Part shown: positions 22,625-33,490 of the stretch, piece after piece
Position numbering within the stretch: the stretch's first letter is position 1
How the letters are laid out: every line of letters starts with the position of its first letter
Notes under the pieces: model-generated
Told to the model about the DNA's origin: nothing
Database searches by the model: none
The model's input: only the letters and a program-made list of their open reading frames with translations
Assembly (NCBI GenBank): GCA_026874595.1
Contig: CM049321.1
Location: 20,246,979 to 20,310,978 of the forward strand
Length of the DNA stretch: 64,000 nt
Direction of reading: 5' to 3'
DNA from: Sipunculus nudus
Taxonomy: Eukaryota > Annelida > Sipuncula > Golfingiida > Sipunculidae
Program-made: the position numbers and the translations under genes

Positions 22625-22689
22625 CAGACATTTTACTACTACGTAGTTTCGTGCTAGATGTTGTTGCACTCGTCAGGTAATGCTGTCTG
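22625..22689 (-). ncRNA. complete hammerhead ribozyme of the Penelope/retrozyme type
   Basis: Minus-strand order: stem I 5' strand CAGACA-GCA-UUAC (22689-22677), CUGACGA (22676-22670), stem II GUGC..GCAC with an 11-nt loop, GAAAC (22650-22646), loop UACGUA closed by a 2-bp AC/GU stem III, cleavage triplet GUA (22639-22637), then GUAA-AA-UGUCUG (22636-22625). UUAC/GUAA and CAGACA/UGUCUG pair perfectly around an internal loop, which in type I hammerheads is the site of loop-loop contacts. All core residues are present. Short stem III forms are thought to cleave best as dimers, in keeping with tandem element copies. Confidence 0.9.
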
Positions 22690-23037
22690 ACTGAAATGGA
22701 CTATATCATACTGGTATATATGTGTTACATAGATATGCGACCTTGAATGTATATATGTTACTGGCCTGCTGTGTCACCTGTAACCAAGACTGTTGAGTGT
22801 AAGTGTGCGCCCTGGGGCAAAGATATACCAGGATCAGATAATGAGAGTCGGGATACGGGAGGACTGGGATCAAAGGTCGCTCTGTGAGGGGGGGGGCTGT
22901 GCTGAGAGCAGTTAGTGACAGTGCTTAAAGACGGCTATATGTGTATAAACATGGGGCTCTACATGTGTTTACTTGTGGGTGTTGTATAAGAAAGAAGGAG
23001 AGAGAGAAAGAAATGGGGGTATCCTATAAACTGAAAT

Positions 23038-23262
23038 CTATGTTATGAAATTCTTAAGGAGGAATTTGTTCGCATGTCTACAGGCGGTGACAAGTTCGTT
23101 CCGTTTATTCAGGGTGGCCAAATGGGGGTTGCAAATGATAAAGTATTTTTCCAATAAGCATAGGTTACATCTGTTGGTAGCGCTGTTATAAGCCTTTGCC
23201 TGTTTCAGTATTTTCCATGTGATACTGTAGTCTACACCTTTGTAATATATATATAAACTCAA
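23038..23262 (-). pseudogene. C-terminus of a Penelope-like element GIY-YIG endonuclease
   Basis: The 74-codon frame, which ends at a TAG, reads as the end of the Penelope endonuclease. It has GVDYSITWKILKQAKAY, CNLCLLEKYFII (C32, C35), LNKRNEL (51-57) and CRHANKFLLKN (61-71). The CxxC, LNKRxEL and CRHxxKxLL motifs are typical of the region after the GIY-YIG motif, including its Zn-binding cysteines. The GIY-YIG motif and the whole reverse transcriptase are absent upstream. It is therefore a dead fragment whose context (hammerhead downstream) confirms the family. Confidence 0.85.
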
Positions 23263-23319
23263 TCATATTTCAGATAATTATAATGTTTTAGAAAAATATG
23301 TGTATTCGTGAATTCTAAG

Positions 23320-23460
23320 CAAGGTTTAGATATAACTTTTTTTGTAAATGGATCCAAAGTCTTTAATTCTAATTATTTATTAATTTCATTTGCAATATTA
23401 TAATATTATTCTTTGAAAAGTGGGGGGGGGGGGGGGGATGATAACATTGACCCCCCTGCA
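23320..23460. repeat. copy of the poly-G-associated repeat also at 17270-17476
   Basis: GGTTTAGATATA, AATGGATCCAAAGTCT and an AT-rich segment precede G16 (23422-23437). This is the same order as at 17288-17476. It lies inside the Tigger interval. Confidence 0.5.
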
Positions 23461-23944
23461 TATGCGACATCGGCTAGGGTATTCAATAAGTTTAAACCTA
23501 CGTTAGATATTAAAGTTATAAATTATCCATTTTAATTAGTAGACTATACGATCGTTCGAAAACTTTTATTTCTTTGCCGTTCACTCGTTTTGCGTGTGCC
23601 GCTTTGGCGCTGCCTGTGGCAGTTAAAGACACCACACCAATGGCGATGTCCTTGACCTTTTCCTCCGGTGAATTTGTTGGAAAAAGAGCACGCGCGTTTC
23701 CTTTAAAAAAATCCAGGTTGGACTGATCTATACCAAACAAACTCTGCAATTAATTCAATATTTTTATATGTCAATTACGTAGGTCGAAAAGAAAGAAGGT
23801 ATTCCCTCAGTAAAATGGCGTTAAATTAATCTTTAACTGTCGTACGAACTTGCCACTTAACTCATGACCGATTTTCAAAAAATTCGTTTTTTTCCGAAAG
23901 AAAAGCTTGTCCCCCGACGGTTTTGGAAAAATGGCTCTATACTG

Positions 23945-24350
23945 TACCTAACATTCATCCCTGCTGCCTTTGAAGTTCAGTGGGCTAGAAAGTGATCAAT
24001 CTCCAGCCTCTAAATAGGAAGCTAATTGTGGTATAATCACACAAGTAAAGGGCAACCAACAAAGGATATGAAAAGTGTTTCCCACATGCCCTATGTAGAT
24101 AGTTGTCTGGTATGCACACAGAACCCTGGTGAAGAATAAATGAAGAAGTTAAGAAAATACATATTGTATCCCTGAACTCTCGACTCAACTTTGTCAATCT
24201 ATCACTCTTACCAAATAATACGAATAAACTAAAAAAAATAGGCTAATAAATATTGAATTCCCCCCAGAAAGTCCAAATAGGACATGCCTCTAGTTGAATG
24301 TTATTTAACATTTAGGTAAGAACAAATTTGGACTAATATAAAAATACACG
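23945..24350. other. no recognised feature
   Basis: About 400 bases with no gene or repeat recognised. Confidence 0.5.
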
Positions 24351-24655
24351 TTAGGCCAAAAAAGGAAGGATTCTCAGGCACTTTTTCAGAAATCAGTGCG
24401 GGCGGGGGTATATTTTATTTTTTACCTTTTTTTGCATGTTTCGATAGAATTGTCATATGATTGGGAAAAACATGAAACAGCATATTTTATTTGCTATAAA
24501 AGCAAAAGTAAAAGCACTACGTAACAAAAGAAATCTTATCAAAATTGTATTATTTTATCTTTTTGAAAAATGAAAATCAAAATAATATTTTTGATGCGTT
24601 GGGTTAAAATTGAAGCGGGCGGTGCCTGAGAACAATACCTTTTTTTTTTGCCTAA
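24351..24655 (+). mobile_element. MITE-A copy 2
   Basis: It starts TTAGGCCAAAAAAGGAAGGA and ends CCTGAGAACAATACC, T9, GCCTAA. It holds the family blocks CAGAAATCAGTGCGGGCGG, ATGTTTCGATAGAATTGTCA, AAAGCACTACGTAACAAAAG and GCGGGCGGTGCCTGAGAAC. It is 305 bp, with no coding capacity. Confidence 0.9.
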
Positions 24656-24689
24656 TCACATTTTCATTTTATATTTTAAGTAAAGTTTT

Positions 24690-24805
24690 TCTCACTCGGG
24701 CTCAGACTCAGTTTTTAAATTAGGTACATGTACTCAGAATCGAGGCAGGTGGACATGGACTCCAAAATCGGTGAAGGGCTTGCACTCAGACCCAGAGAGT
24801 GTATT
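24690..24805. repeat. GAGTC-rich block next to a MITE-A copy
   Basis: CTCGGGCTCAGACTCAG, a GGACATGGACTCC segment and ACTCAGACCCAGAGAG words place it with the GAGTCC family. Confidence 0.55.
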
Positions 24806-25512
24806 ACATCGGCTACAATACTGGTGTTGACATTATTATGTTACATTCCAGTACCATAAGATCCTGTTTTCTATGATTCACCGGCGGGATTATAAGGATA
24901 TTATTTAAGCTGCCTCGTTTTGTTTTCAGAATATTCCAAAATAAGCTTTACCCTAGAGCATTTAGATCATCGTGTCCGGTGCGTTAATTAGCTTGCTTTA
25001 AGAAAAATAAGCAACGGCTATTGATTTATGTTTATTAATCTTCTCCGTTATTGGGTAGATTACCTAACTTACGAGAATGCTGCAAGTTTAAGGTTGTTTT
25101 ATATATATTTTTTTGCATGGACGAACATGTACAAATATCTGGTACGATGTGGTTTCTGGATTAGAAAATGTCTTGACACATTGGTTTCATTTACTAACGC
25201 CAATTATAAATAATCTTTAACACTGTATGATGATAACACTTAATCAAGAATTCTCTAGGCATGGTTAACCTGTGACAAAAACGATAGGAAACACATCGTG
25301 ACGTGACTATCATCTTTCATGTACGTAGTAGTCCAAGTAGGAAAACGTTATAGCTGTCCTCCTATGACTTTCGTATAAGACAATTCATGTCACAATTTCA
25401 GTAAGATCTATAATTTTATATAGCTTTTTCATAATCCAATTAGACTGTTTATTAGTATTTAAGTAAAATATCCCCTCCTAATAATTCATTAAAAAAATAA
25501 AAATAAGGCATA
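24806..25512. other. no recognised feature
   Basis: AT-rich; the ORF at 25028-25213 has no family signature. Confidence 0.5.
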
Positions 25513-25813
25513 TTAAGGCCAAAAAAGGATGGGTCTCAGGCACTTTTTTTCAGAAATTAAGGCGGGCGGGTTTTTTTTTTTCTTCTTTTTTTGTATGTTT
25601 CGATAAAAATGTCATATGATCAGGGTAAAATATGATAATAACACATTGTTAAACAGGTAAAAGCACTACATAACAGAGGACATCTTATCAAAATTGTATT
25701 ATATTACATCTCCTTGAAAGATGAAAATCAAAATAAAAATTTGATGCCGGGGGGGGGGGGGGGGGTAAAATGACGCGGGCGGGGCCTCAGAACCATATCT
25801 TTTTTAAGCCTAA
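25513..25813 (+). mobile_element. MITE-A copy 3, with a G17 tract
   Basis: The ends are TTAAGGCCAAAAAAGGAT.. and ..TTTTTTAAGCCTAA. Internal blocks match the family. G17 (25749-25765) replaces the short GGGG of other copies before AAAATGACGCGGGCGGGGCC, suggesting slippage growth. Confidence 0.9.
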
Positions 25814-26830
25814 TAGGCTCTTTTTTGAGGTCTCCTATTGCCAACCTTTTTATTTGATTTGTACGTATTTGTTATTGGCGCAACAGAACAAATGTGTGTC
25901 GTAATATAAGCAATGCATTTCCGGCGCCAGGGTGTAGATTAGCTTTTTTTGGCCCAGGTTGGTATTAACTAATATAATTACAATAATGCCCCAAGCACCA
26001 GTTCTTTACCGTGGTGTACGGCTTTTCTATATGTTTGTAAGCTATATATGCTGTCCCCTACCGGCAGAGAGTTGAGATACTTTGTGTCATGTTGGTTGCT
26101 AAAGCACTCTGAACACCTTGCCATAATCCGCCGGCTTCCAGCTTGGGATGTAAGTTCAAGGTGCAACCATGAAAGTATTCCGCAAAGACAAGGGCAAGGC
26201 AAGGTGAACTGTCCACCTGTTTTGCGCTGTATAACAGCGAAACAATGTATTCTATGTGCAGATTACTCTCTTTACACAGCGCTTTACCCATAGGCCAACT
26301 ACCTATATCGTATGCGCTGTTTGTTATGACCTTGTATCCTGAATCTCTACACCAGAGGGGAGTACTGTATTTTGGTCCGATCAGATGAGACCCTGTGCTG
26401 GAAGACAAAACGGTTTACCAGCCAAGCGAGAAATACACGCAGCCAATGTTGTTCATTTCGTTTTGAGTGACAGCTCATCGCCCCGGCGACCGTTTGAACA
26501 GGCTACAGGCTCAGAGGGAATGGCCCCCACGTGGTTTCTGGGCGGAGCCTGATGCATGTCGAGTGTTTGTTGACTTGCATTTGGTTGACTACTAGTCACA
26601 TCAGCAGTTTTTTTTCAGCAGACAGGCCCATGTGCACCACCTGGTGTCTAAGTGCATCATAAACGGTCAAAGCAGGCAGCGGGAAAATCAGTAGCTTCTT
26701 TAGAAGCGCAAGATTTCCGCTGCCTCGGGAGCGTATGTGCAGATAATACAAAAACCAACAGATTCTACCTCACAATCCCTAAAACGATAGGGATTTAAGA
26801 AACAGAGATTTGGAACCACTTGGATTAACT
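25814..26830. other. no recognised feature
   Basis: The more balanced block at 26030-26420 is open on both strands (ORFs 26048-26293 and 26058-26408). I see no domain, splice signal or conserved motif, and I do not call a gene. Confidence 0.4.
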
Positions 26831-27510
26831 ATTTTAAGGACTCGGGCTCAAGTGGTCTCGAAAGTCCTGGACTAGGACTTCTGCTAGGTCTCAGTTATGG
26901 ACTCGAGACGTCCAATTCGAGTCCAGCGGAAGGAAACCTCTATTATACACTATAGAAAAATTTACATACTTGTTCGAACTAAAGAAAATATTAAAAAGAA
27001 AGACTATATACCACTCCTCAGCTCTGCGTTGGGAGTTAAATGTATGGCTAACAAGTATGGTTCTAAGTCACTTATATCAGAAGCCATCGGGGGCGGGCGA
27101 TATTTTTTTTAACTTTTTGTTGTATTTTTTTAAAATATTATATGATCAGGAGACAGGTAGAAGCACTTTTTAACAAATCTTATCTAAATTATATAATTTT
27201 ATCTTCTTGGCAGATGAAAATCAAAATAAATTTTTTTTAATGGGACGGGGGTTTACAATTGACGCGGGCGGTGCCTGAGAACCATACTTTTTTTTTTTGG
27301 GGGGGGGGGGGGGGCTAATTAAACATTCAAGTTAAAAAAAACTTTTGAATTTCTTTGAATGGGGAAATTTTAATTAAACACGGGGTTTGAGTTGGACTCG
27401 GGTTCAAGATGACTTTCACTCGAAGCAAGTGGACTTGGATTCGAACCTCAAAGTCTCGGCCTTGGACTTGGACACGAGGAGTCTGGACTCGGACTTGTTC
27501 TAAAACTCGA
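26831..27510. repeat. GAGTCC-rich repeat, interrupted by a MITE-A copy
   Basis: Left part (about 26835-26935) and right part (about 27385-27510) both consist of GGACTCGGGCTC, TGGACTCGAG and GGACTTGGACACGAGGAGTC words. The MITE at 27050-27318 lies between them, so it probably inserted into one repeat. Confidence 0.65.
27050..27318 (+). mobile_element. MITE-A copy 4, nested in a GAGTCC repeat
   Basis: From AACAAGTATGGTTCTAAGTC to a right end GGTGCCTGAGAACCATAC, T10, G16, CTAA. The poly-G run replaces the GG of the terminal GGCC. Internal family blocks are eroded but in order. Confidence 0.8.
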
Positions 27511-29122
27511 ATTGTGTAAACTTGACAATATCATGGACATGAAAACTTGTAAAGTGTTCGTGTTATGCTCGATAAGTAAAGAAGCATCAAATAATGGGTT
27601 ATCAATCACAATAATGTGTTATACGGTGACGAAAATATCAGATAAGGGAGTCATGTTACCATCGAAATCCGTATGAATCACGGGACATATATATGCTGTA
27701 TTGAACCATTGATTTCCATTTCATTATGAAAATCCTTAGTTATGTTGTATATACAAAATATTTGCCATTTTAAGTAAAACTATAATCTGGTAATTCTATA
27801 AATGTATTTTCCAACGTTAACTAAGAAAAACATAATTATATATCCTGTAATTTATGCTTCTGTAATGGTACATAGACTTTGCTTGCTCTATCTTGATCAC
27901 CAGGACCACTATGGAAATAAGTTTTAACATTTTTCAGTGCTATCCTTGATGTATGTCAGGATATCATGTTTTATGGTATATGCATGTAACTGATTGCCAG
28001 AATAAAATCAATTTATCAAAGACACTTTTTTGTTAACAAAGCCTCATCTGGTGAGCAACCTTGAATTATTCGCCCAGGGTGTATTTGTGTGTATACAGGG
28101 AATTGCACTCTGTCACAGTCTAATTACATTCATTGCAGTGTTATCCGCAGCTAGTATAATCCGTCGGAATAATCTGGATGGATTAATCCGGATCGGATAA
28201 AACAGGGTTAATCCAGTTTTATCCGATTTATGGGTATATGTGTACTCTGTGAGATAAAATTTTAATATTAAGTTAAGCTTCCTATTATCAAATCCAAAAG
28301 TCATCAACTTTTGAGAAGTTTTTATGATTTTCAGTAAAATGCCTAACGTCATGTGGAATCTCAGAAGAGTTTATATTCCTAAGAAAACACGTTGCGGTTA
28401 ATCCAAGAATTCTGGGAAGACTGGTCTTGTAAGTAGGCTTCCAAGGACTATTTATCTCTGGATAATTTGTGAGAGAATAAGAGTTGCTTGTAATTACATA
28501 ACAGTCCATATACTAATATCTGTGCAGTGAAATATAAATTACATTCTGGTGGACTATAAAATGGATTGATGCTACTTGTCAGTTTTAGGGTAGGATATTA
28601 TATACTGTTATAGACTATTTGTTCATATTACGATGGACGTGACAGCGAAAGGGGCGGACCTCGGCATCCCATATGGCAACATGGGTTAACAAAGTATATG
28701 TTGAGCGCAAAACTGTGACCATAGCAACACCATCTGTAGGATGAAGGAAAACTTTAAAACATTCATACATAATACTTTAATATTAATAAATGACCATTTA
28801 GAAGTGATATATCTTGTTACTTTTGCATATACAGTGACGGCATTATATTTTATAGGGTTTGTTTCGTTAAGGTAAATTCAATTTTCACGCAGTAAAACGG
28901 CAGATACGGTGTTTTAACCCCTTCCTGTGTACATTTATAATATATTTCGGACAAATTCTAACACTTTTTGCATTTAGGTTACAGAAAATATCTTGCTCAG
29001 CTCTTGTCGTATCTTTATACCAACTGGTCAAAAGTTCCTACACAGAGGGTTTCAGGGATATGAAATATTTTAATAATTAGACCTAAAGGCTTGGTGAGGC
29101 TTGGGGCATGTGTGACATATCA
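27511..29122. other. gene-free stretch with ATCCGGAT words
   Basis: At 28139-28230 the words ATCCG, CGGAT and ATTAATCCGGATCGGATAA recur in both orientations, a small palindromic cluster. From about 29085 a short GGTGAGGCTTGGGGCATGTG piece resembles one arm of the adjacent hairpin. No gene is supported. Confidence 0.45.
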
Positions 29123-29249
29123 GTTATAGCCCAATGAAATGTAAAGCAAGCCATGAGATTCGCTAAGCTTGTGACAATCATGGCAGGCTGCCATGTGACA
29201 CAAGCCTCGCAAACCTCACGGCTTGCATTACATTTCATTGGGCTATAAC
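29123..29249. repeat. 127-bp near-perfect hairpin (foldback)
   Basis: GTTATAGCCCAATGAAATGT.. at 29123 is repeated inverted up to 29249 (..ACATTTCATTGGGCTATAAC), with one difference over the outer 30 bases. The inner arms also pair (AGGTTTGCGAGGCTTGTG-type against GAGATTCGCTAAGCTTGTG). The middle is CATGGCAG-G-CTGCCATG, which is perfect around one base. There is almost no loop. This could be a foldback MITE or a source of small RNA. It abuts an (ATAC)n tract. Confidence 0.85.
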
Positions 29250-29251
29250 TA

Positions 29252-29272
29252 ATACATACATACATACATACA

Positions 29273-29308
<36 letters not shown>

Positions 29309-29410
29309 TATACATATATATATAAGGTTCAAACCTTAATTACCCCTCACGCCTGCAAGTCATCTTCCACCCTTAAAGATATATTGACGCCACTAAAGGG
29401 TTTGATTTAG
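29252..29410. repeat. (ATAC)n/(TA)n microsatellite and an AGTGGCGTCAAT repeat
   Basis: The tetranucleotide array (about 29253-29300) passes into TATATA. After it, 29373-29395 is the reverse complement of the repeat head seen at 22301, which also sits beside a microsatellite. Confidence 0.75.
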
Positions 29411-29807
29411 GTTATTGGGAACGTTAAAACTGAAAATAAATATACAATATGGTTGACCGCAGAGAACTTTGCCACATGAGGGGGTTCTAGGAGTCACTTC
29501 AGAGTGCGCTTTCTTGAGCCTGTAAACAGTAAAGCTTCGAAACACGTGCTCCAGGGACCAGCAGAGGTTACTGAAGATTTTTCTTTTACCAGGGAGTAAT
29601 CACTTTTGAGTTCTAAATGTACATAATGTGTTTCTGTTACACCAATTTCATATAGAATTATAAACCCTCTGAACTTTTTCATAAAAACTGGGATTTATGT
29701 TAATACAATTAAATTTTAATACAGGGTTGGCGGTTGATGCACGGGTATTTTGAAAAAAATAAGTTCTTAATGTGTGCATTTAATTAACTGTTTTGTGATT
29801 TTATATA
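29411..29807. other. no recognised feature
   Basis: About 400 bases without a supported gene. The minus-strand ORF at 29494-29682 has no signature. Confidence 0.5.
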
Positions 29808-30613
29808 CAGTAGAGCGTCGTTCATCCGAAAACCTGAGGGGACATGCTTTTCGTTCGGATAAACGACCGTTCGGGTGAACGATTTTACATGAAACTGCAC
29901 TGGAATCACCATCATAACCGCCAAGTGCCGCACGCTATCAGATGCTGACTCATCCAAATCATTGAAGATAGCCTATAATAAACATGTGACAATATATTGT
30001 AACAGTATTGATCAATTTAACAAATTTATCATATTGAACATCAAATATATTGTTGATGAACAGCCCAGCCATGGAACAAATCGGTTTCGTACCTACCGGT
30101 ACAAGATGTCAGGCGTGGCTGCCATGATAACTAGATTGACCTGCAGTGACCGCGAAGTGCTGCCATCTCTCAGCAGATAGAATAACTACGGGAACCTTTA
30201 TATAGGACTTACACGGACCACCGGAGCGGAGTTATTCCACACCTACAACATGCGGTCGTCTGCTCAGTTATGGTGTGTTGTAACATTTTGTTTGTACAAG
30301 TTAATTACCCCAGCCTTGTCATTCTGATTAACGGACAACAAGGAACGGCGGGGCGTTGTTTTTTTCACACCTACTGCCCGAGCTCGGGTGCACTAATTAG
30401 TCAGCAATAAGAATCACCGCTGATCTGGCTACAAGGAAGGCTGGGAAACTGATTGATGTGCCAATGATAAAATTTATATAATTTTTTACAGTTTTTTTTT
30501 CTTGAATTGTGTCATTTTTCCGATTTCCGATAAATGGACATATTTCCGGGTCTCATTTTTTAATATCACATGAACGATTTTTCGGATAAACGGTCTTCGG
30601 TTGAACGAGGCAC
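29808..30613 (+). mobile_element. non-autonomous pogo/Tigger-like element
   Basis: After TA (29806-29807) the left end reads CAGTAGAGCGTCGTTCATCC, then GAAAACCTGAGGGGAC. The right end, reverse-complemented, reads AGTGCCTCGTTCAACCGAAG, matching the left across GTCGTTCA/CTCGTTCA and CCGAA. Inner CGGATAAACG blocks are also mirrored. It is about 800 bp with no transposase. The outermost bases on the right are eroded. Confidence 0.6.
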
Positions 30614-31869
30614 TTTTTTTTCACCAAAACAATATGAGGATTTTGTGTTCCAAAACTGCTGTTCTCTGGAATTTCTTAGAATAATGTTGTCAACGGGTTT
30701 AGGGATTTAATATTTAATATTTATATTTCTTCAAATTTTGATATAATCTTTCAATAGTTTGTAACATGTTGATATCTCTGGTGAAATGCCATTCCACGTT
30801 TGTAACTTGTAATATATCATGTTTCAAATGTAATGCACGGGATAAAATAATGGATATGTCGAAGTCGCATTCACTGGCTTCTTTGGTCTGGACAGCGCAT
30901 AAGGCTCGCACAGCAGAGCACAGATGGTGTGTTCGGGTACCGGTATCAGAGCCATGGGTTTTCAGGAGTCGACCCCAACCTTTATATTAAGAAAGGCAAT
31001 TTTTGGTCTAACGTTTACGAACTGTGTCTTATTGCCAATTGACCAGTCGTAATTTTTGAGTGCAAACAATATAACCAAAAATACATAAAATAAAGCAACA
31101 ATATATGGCAACTCGAGCCTTGCACACCTGCAGATACGGAGGATTTATATACTTATCAAATTTTAAAATATAACTTGCAACAGTTACTGAGATATCTTAG
31201 TTTACGTATGAATTTCAGGTGACATCAGCTGCCACATCCGTATTTTTGCAAATTTGCCTTCAGCAACAGTGAAAACGCATTGAACATATTTTCTTCAAAA
31301 TTTCCATGGGAATAGATACATTGTTTAAATAATATGGGTACAGCAACATCCTAAAATCTTAAAATTTTGCATTTGTAACGTCAACAGTTCTGAAGGACTG
31401 GCTGCTCCAATTTTCTTAAGTTTTAGTTCAGTTAACTTTAAGTCAACTGAGGTATAGGTATGGCGCTTTGTCCGACGACCGTCCGGCCGTCCGTTAGCAA
31501 GGCACAAATCGTAACCACTGACTCTTCTAAGTGAATATCCATAGAGGTCAATGAAAAATCTCCTTGGAAACCTGAAATTAGGCTTGTTAGTACCACACCC
31601 CCGAATAGTTAAACAATTGATATAAAAACATTCAGTATCTTAATTATTAATGCATGGCATGCCATTAATCTTCCTTTGAATATTGACCATGATAAGTTTT
31701 GTCAGTTTTCCGAAAGTCGATGGCGCCACCTGCTTTTTTCTCATTTCTAAGTTTTTTTTTATTTCTTTGACTATAAAATGACAGCAATCATGTCATTTTC
31801 TCAACTGTGGTTCCATCTAATGTCCCGAAACCTTGTGTTTTTATTGATCATAAGCGGATACCTTTTACT
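30614..31869. other. gene-free stretch; short CCGTCC tract; CTCF-like word
   Basis: 31474-31500 has CCGTCCGGCCGTCCG. GGCGCCACCTGC at 31722-31733 resembles the CTCF core (reverse complement GCAGGTGGCGCC). No gene is supported. Confidence 0.4.
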
Positions 31870-32880
31870 AATCACCCTGTCCGTCCTCTGTCCGTCTGTC
31901 TATCCGTCCGTCCATTCATAAATTTGTTTCCAGATGATTACCCAAGTTTGGATTAGCATATGGATTTCAAACGTATGTATGGCCAATTACTTAAACAAGA
32001 ACCCTAATGATTTTGTTGTCATCAGATGAAAGGTGAAGGACCCACTTATTTATAAAGATTGTGGATGCATTTTAAACCAAACATTTTATCCAAAACCTAA
32101 CATCTTGGGCATATAGGTGACCTGCCAATTTAATTTGAGGTCACAAGGTCGAAGGCACAGGGGCCATCTGTCCACAAGTTTGTTTCAAGATGATAACTTC
32201 AGTTTGGTTTGACATATTGGTTTCAAACTTGACTTATAATTAACCCACCACTAGATTATGAATCCTGTCGATTTGGGTCATGAGGTTACAGATAAAGTTC
32301 ACAGACCCCTTTCCTTTAAAGAGATTATGGATGCATTTCATGCTAAATTTTCCATCACAAACCTACCATCTTCAAGATATTGCTCACCTGCTAATAAGGA
32401 GATTCTTTTCGATTTTGGGGTCACAGGGTCAAAGGTCAAAGTCACAGGCGAAACAATTCACAAATTAGTTTATGGACGAAAACTCTGTTTTGGATACACG
32501 GATTGACCTCAGACTCGATTTATTAATGACCAACCACTAAAGTAAGAAGCATTTTGATTTCGGGGTCCCTATGTTAAAGGTGAAGGTCACAGGACCAACA
32601 TCTTTTAAAACATTGTGGATGCATTTTATCTCAAACTTTTCATCTCAAATCTTCCATCTTTCACATATGCCTTCCCTGTCCAAAGTTGAAGAAATCAGTA
32701 GATTTCAAAGCTACTTTGTCAGGGGTTTAGGTCACTGGACTCACTTTATTTTTAAAGATTGTTATAAAAATCAAAATGCTGTAAGTAAAAGGAAATTATT
32801 TTCTCAGATTTGTTGGAAACAAGTTCAAGGGTCAAGATCACAGGACCCACATTTGAAAAAGCTCATAAAAAGCTAAACGT
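31870..32880 (+). repeat. degenerate ~280-bp tandem repeat
   Basis: At least three units repeat the order GGTCACAGGRCC, CTTTAAARANATTRTGGATGC, ATTTT..CCATC, then TTTGGGGTCACAGGGTCAAA. The GTGGATGCATTT word recurs near 32070, 32328 and 32611. The forward ORFs (32258-32506, 32571-32876) translate the repeat and are not genes. Confidence 0.7.
32426..32438 (+). promoter_or_regulatory. DR1-type nuclear-receptor element within the repeat
   Basis: GGGTCA-A-AGGTCA is two half-sites spaced by one base, the HNF4/RXR-type DR1. It lies inside a repeat unit, so it may be scattered genome-wide with the repeat. Function is unproven. Confidence 0.35.
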
Positions 32881-33229
32881 CGAGACCCATGGATCCTTAG
32901 TTTACATGTAATAATGTTAATTGTGCAGATGATCTGATGATGCACATTGTTTTTTTTGTTGGGGGGGGGGGGGGGAGATTTGAATTCTCAATTTTTTACG
33001 GCATAAACAAAAGTACCAAAAAATATACAACAAACTACGTTACCCGTAAAATTTAGGTCACAATGACCTATTTTTGTATACAACAGATTTATCAAGGACC
33101 TATCTGCAGACAAAGTATATAATTGGTTCTTTGATAAGATTGTTTGCAATTTGATTTTCGATAAAAAAAACAATTATTTATGTGAGCTAAAGAGCTATTA
33201 CAATACCGGTTTATTTTGTTTTACATTAA
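32881..33229. other. gene-free stretch with a G15 tract
   Basis: G15 at 32961-32975 follows a T-rich run. Nothing else is recognised. Confidence 0.55.
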
Positions 33230-33490
33230 CTGTAAGGGAATTTTGTTACATTATAGTTTAATTTCGTATTAGTTTTTCGGTTAGCAAATGTTATTACTTT
33301 ATAGGTTGCTTTTGTACTACATTATTGGTTAGAGTTACATTTTCGGTTATTTTTTATTACATTATGCGTTGGTATTACATTATCAGTTGATTTGATATAA
33401 CGTTATCAGTTCGTGTTACATTATCGACTTATTTCTTATTACAATATCGGTTAATGTTTCATTATAAGATGGTAATTACATTGTCAGTTA
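33230..33490. repeat. TTACATTATCGGTT minisatellite
   Basis: Roughly ten to fifteen imperfect units alternate TTACATTATNNGTT with short T-rich spacers (for example GTTACATTATCGACT, ATTACATTATCAGTTG, ATTACAATATCGGTT). Confidence 0.75.

Larger units (their letters stand above)
22523..23265 (-). mobile_element. 5'-truncated Penelope-like retroelement with a hammerhead ribozyme
   Basis: Read on the minus strand, it has the C-terminus of a GIY-YIG endonuclease ORF (23262-23038), about 350 bases of non-coding sequence with a G-rich stretch, a complete hammerhead ribozyme (22689-22625), and then the (TA)n tract that marks its end. Penelope-like elements are known to carry hammerheads in their terminal repeats, so gene and ribozyme support each other. 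The reverse-transcriptase part is missing. It lies within the Tigger element. Confidence 0.8.
22015..23944 (+). mobile_element. decayed Tigger/pogo-family DNA transposon, interrupted
   Basis: TA precedes the left end CAGGAGCGCTCCGTTTTTCC. TA follows the right end, whose reverse complement begins CAGTATAGAGCCATTTTTCC. The two ends match at CAG, CC and TTTTTCC and carry inner CCG/TTCGG motifs. Just inside the left end (22126) starts a CENP-B-type helix-turn-helix reading frame, as in Tigger transposases. The frame is lost after about 55 codons where another repeat, microsatellites and a Penelope-like fragment intervene. The catalytic DDE domain is not visible. A minus-strand ORF at 23516-23749 has exon-like composition but no recognisable family. 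Confidence 0.6.

Noticed and set aside
32258-32876. forward ORFs in the tandem array
   Set aside because: They follow the repeat period and are broken at different places in each unit.
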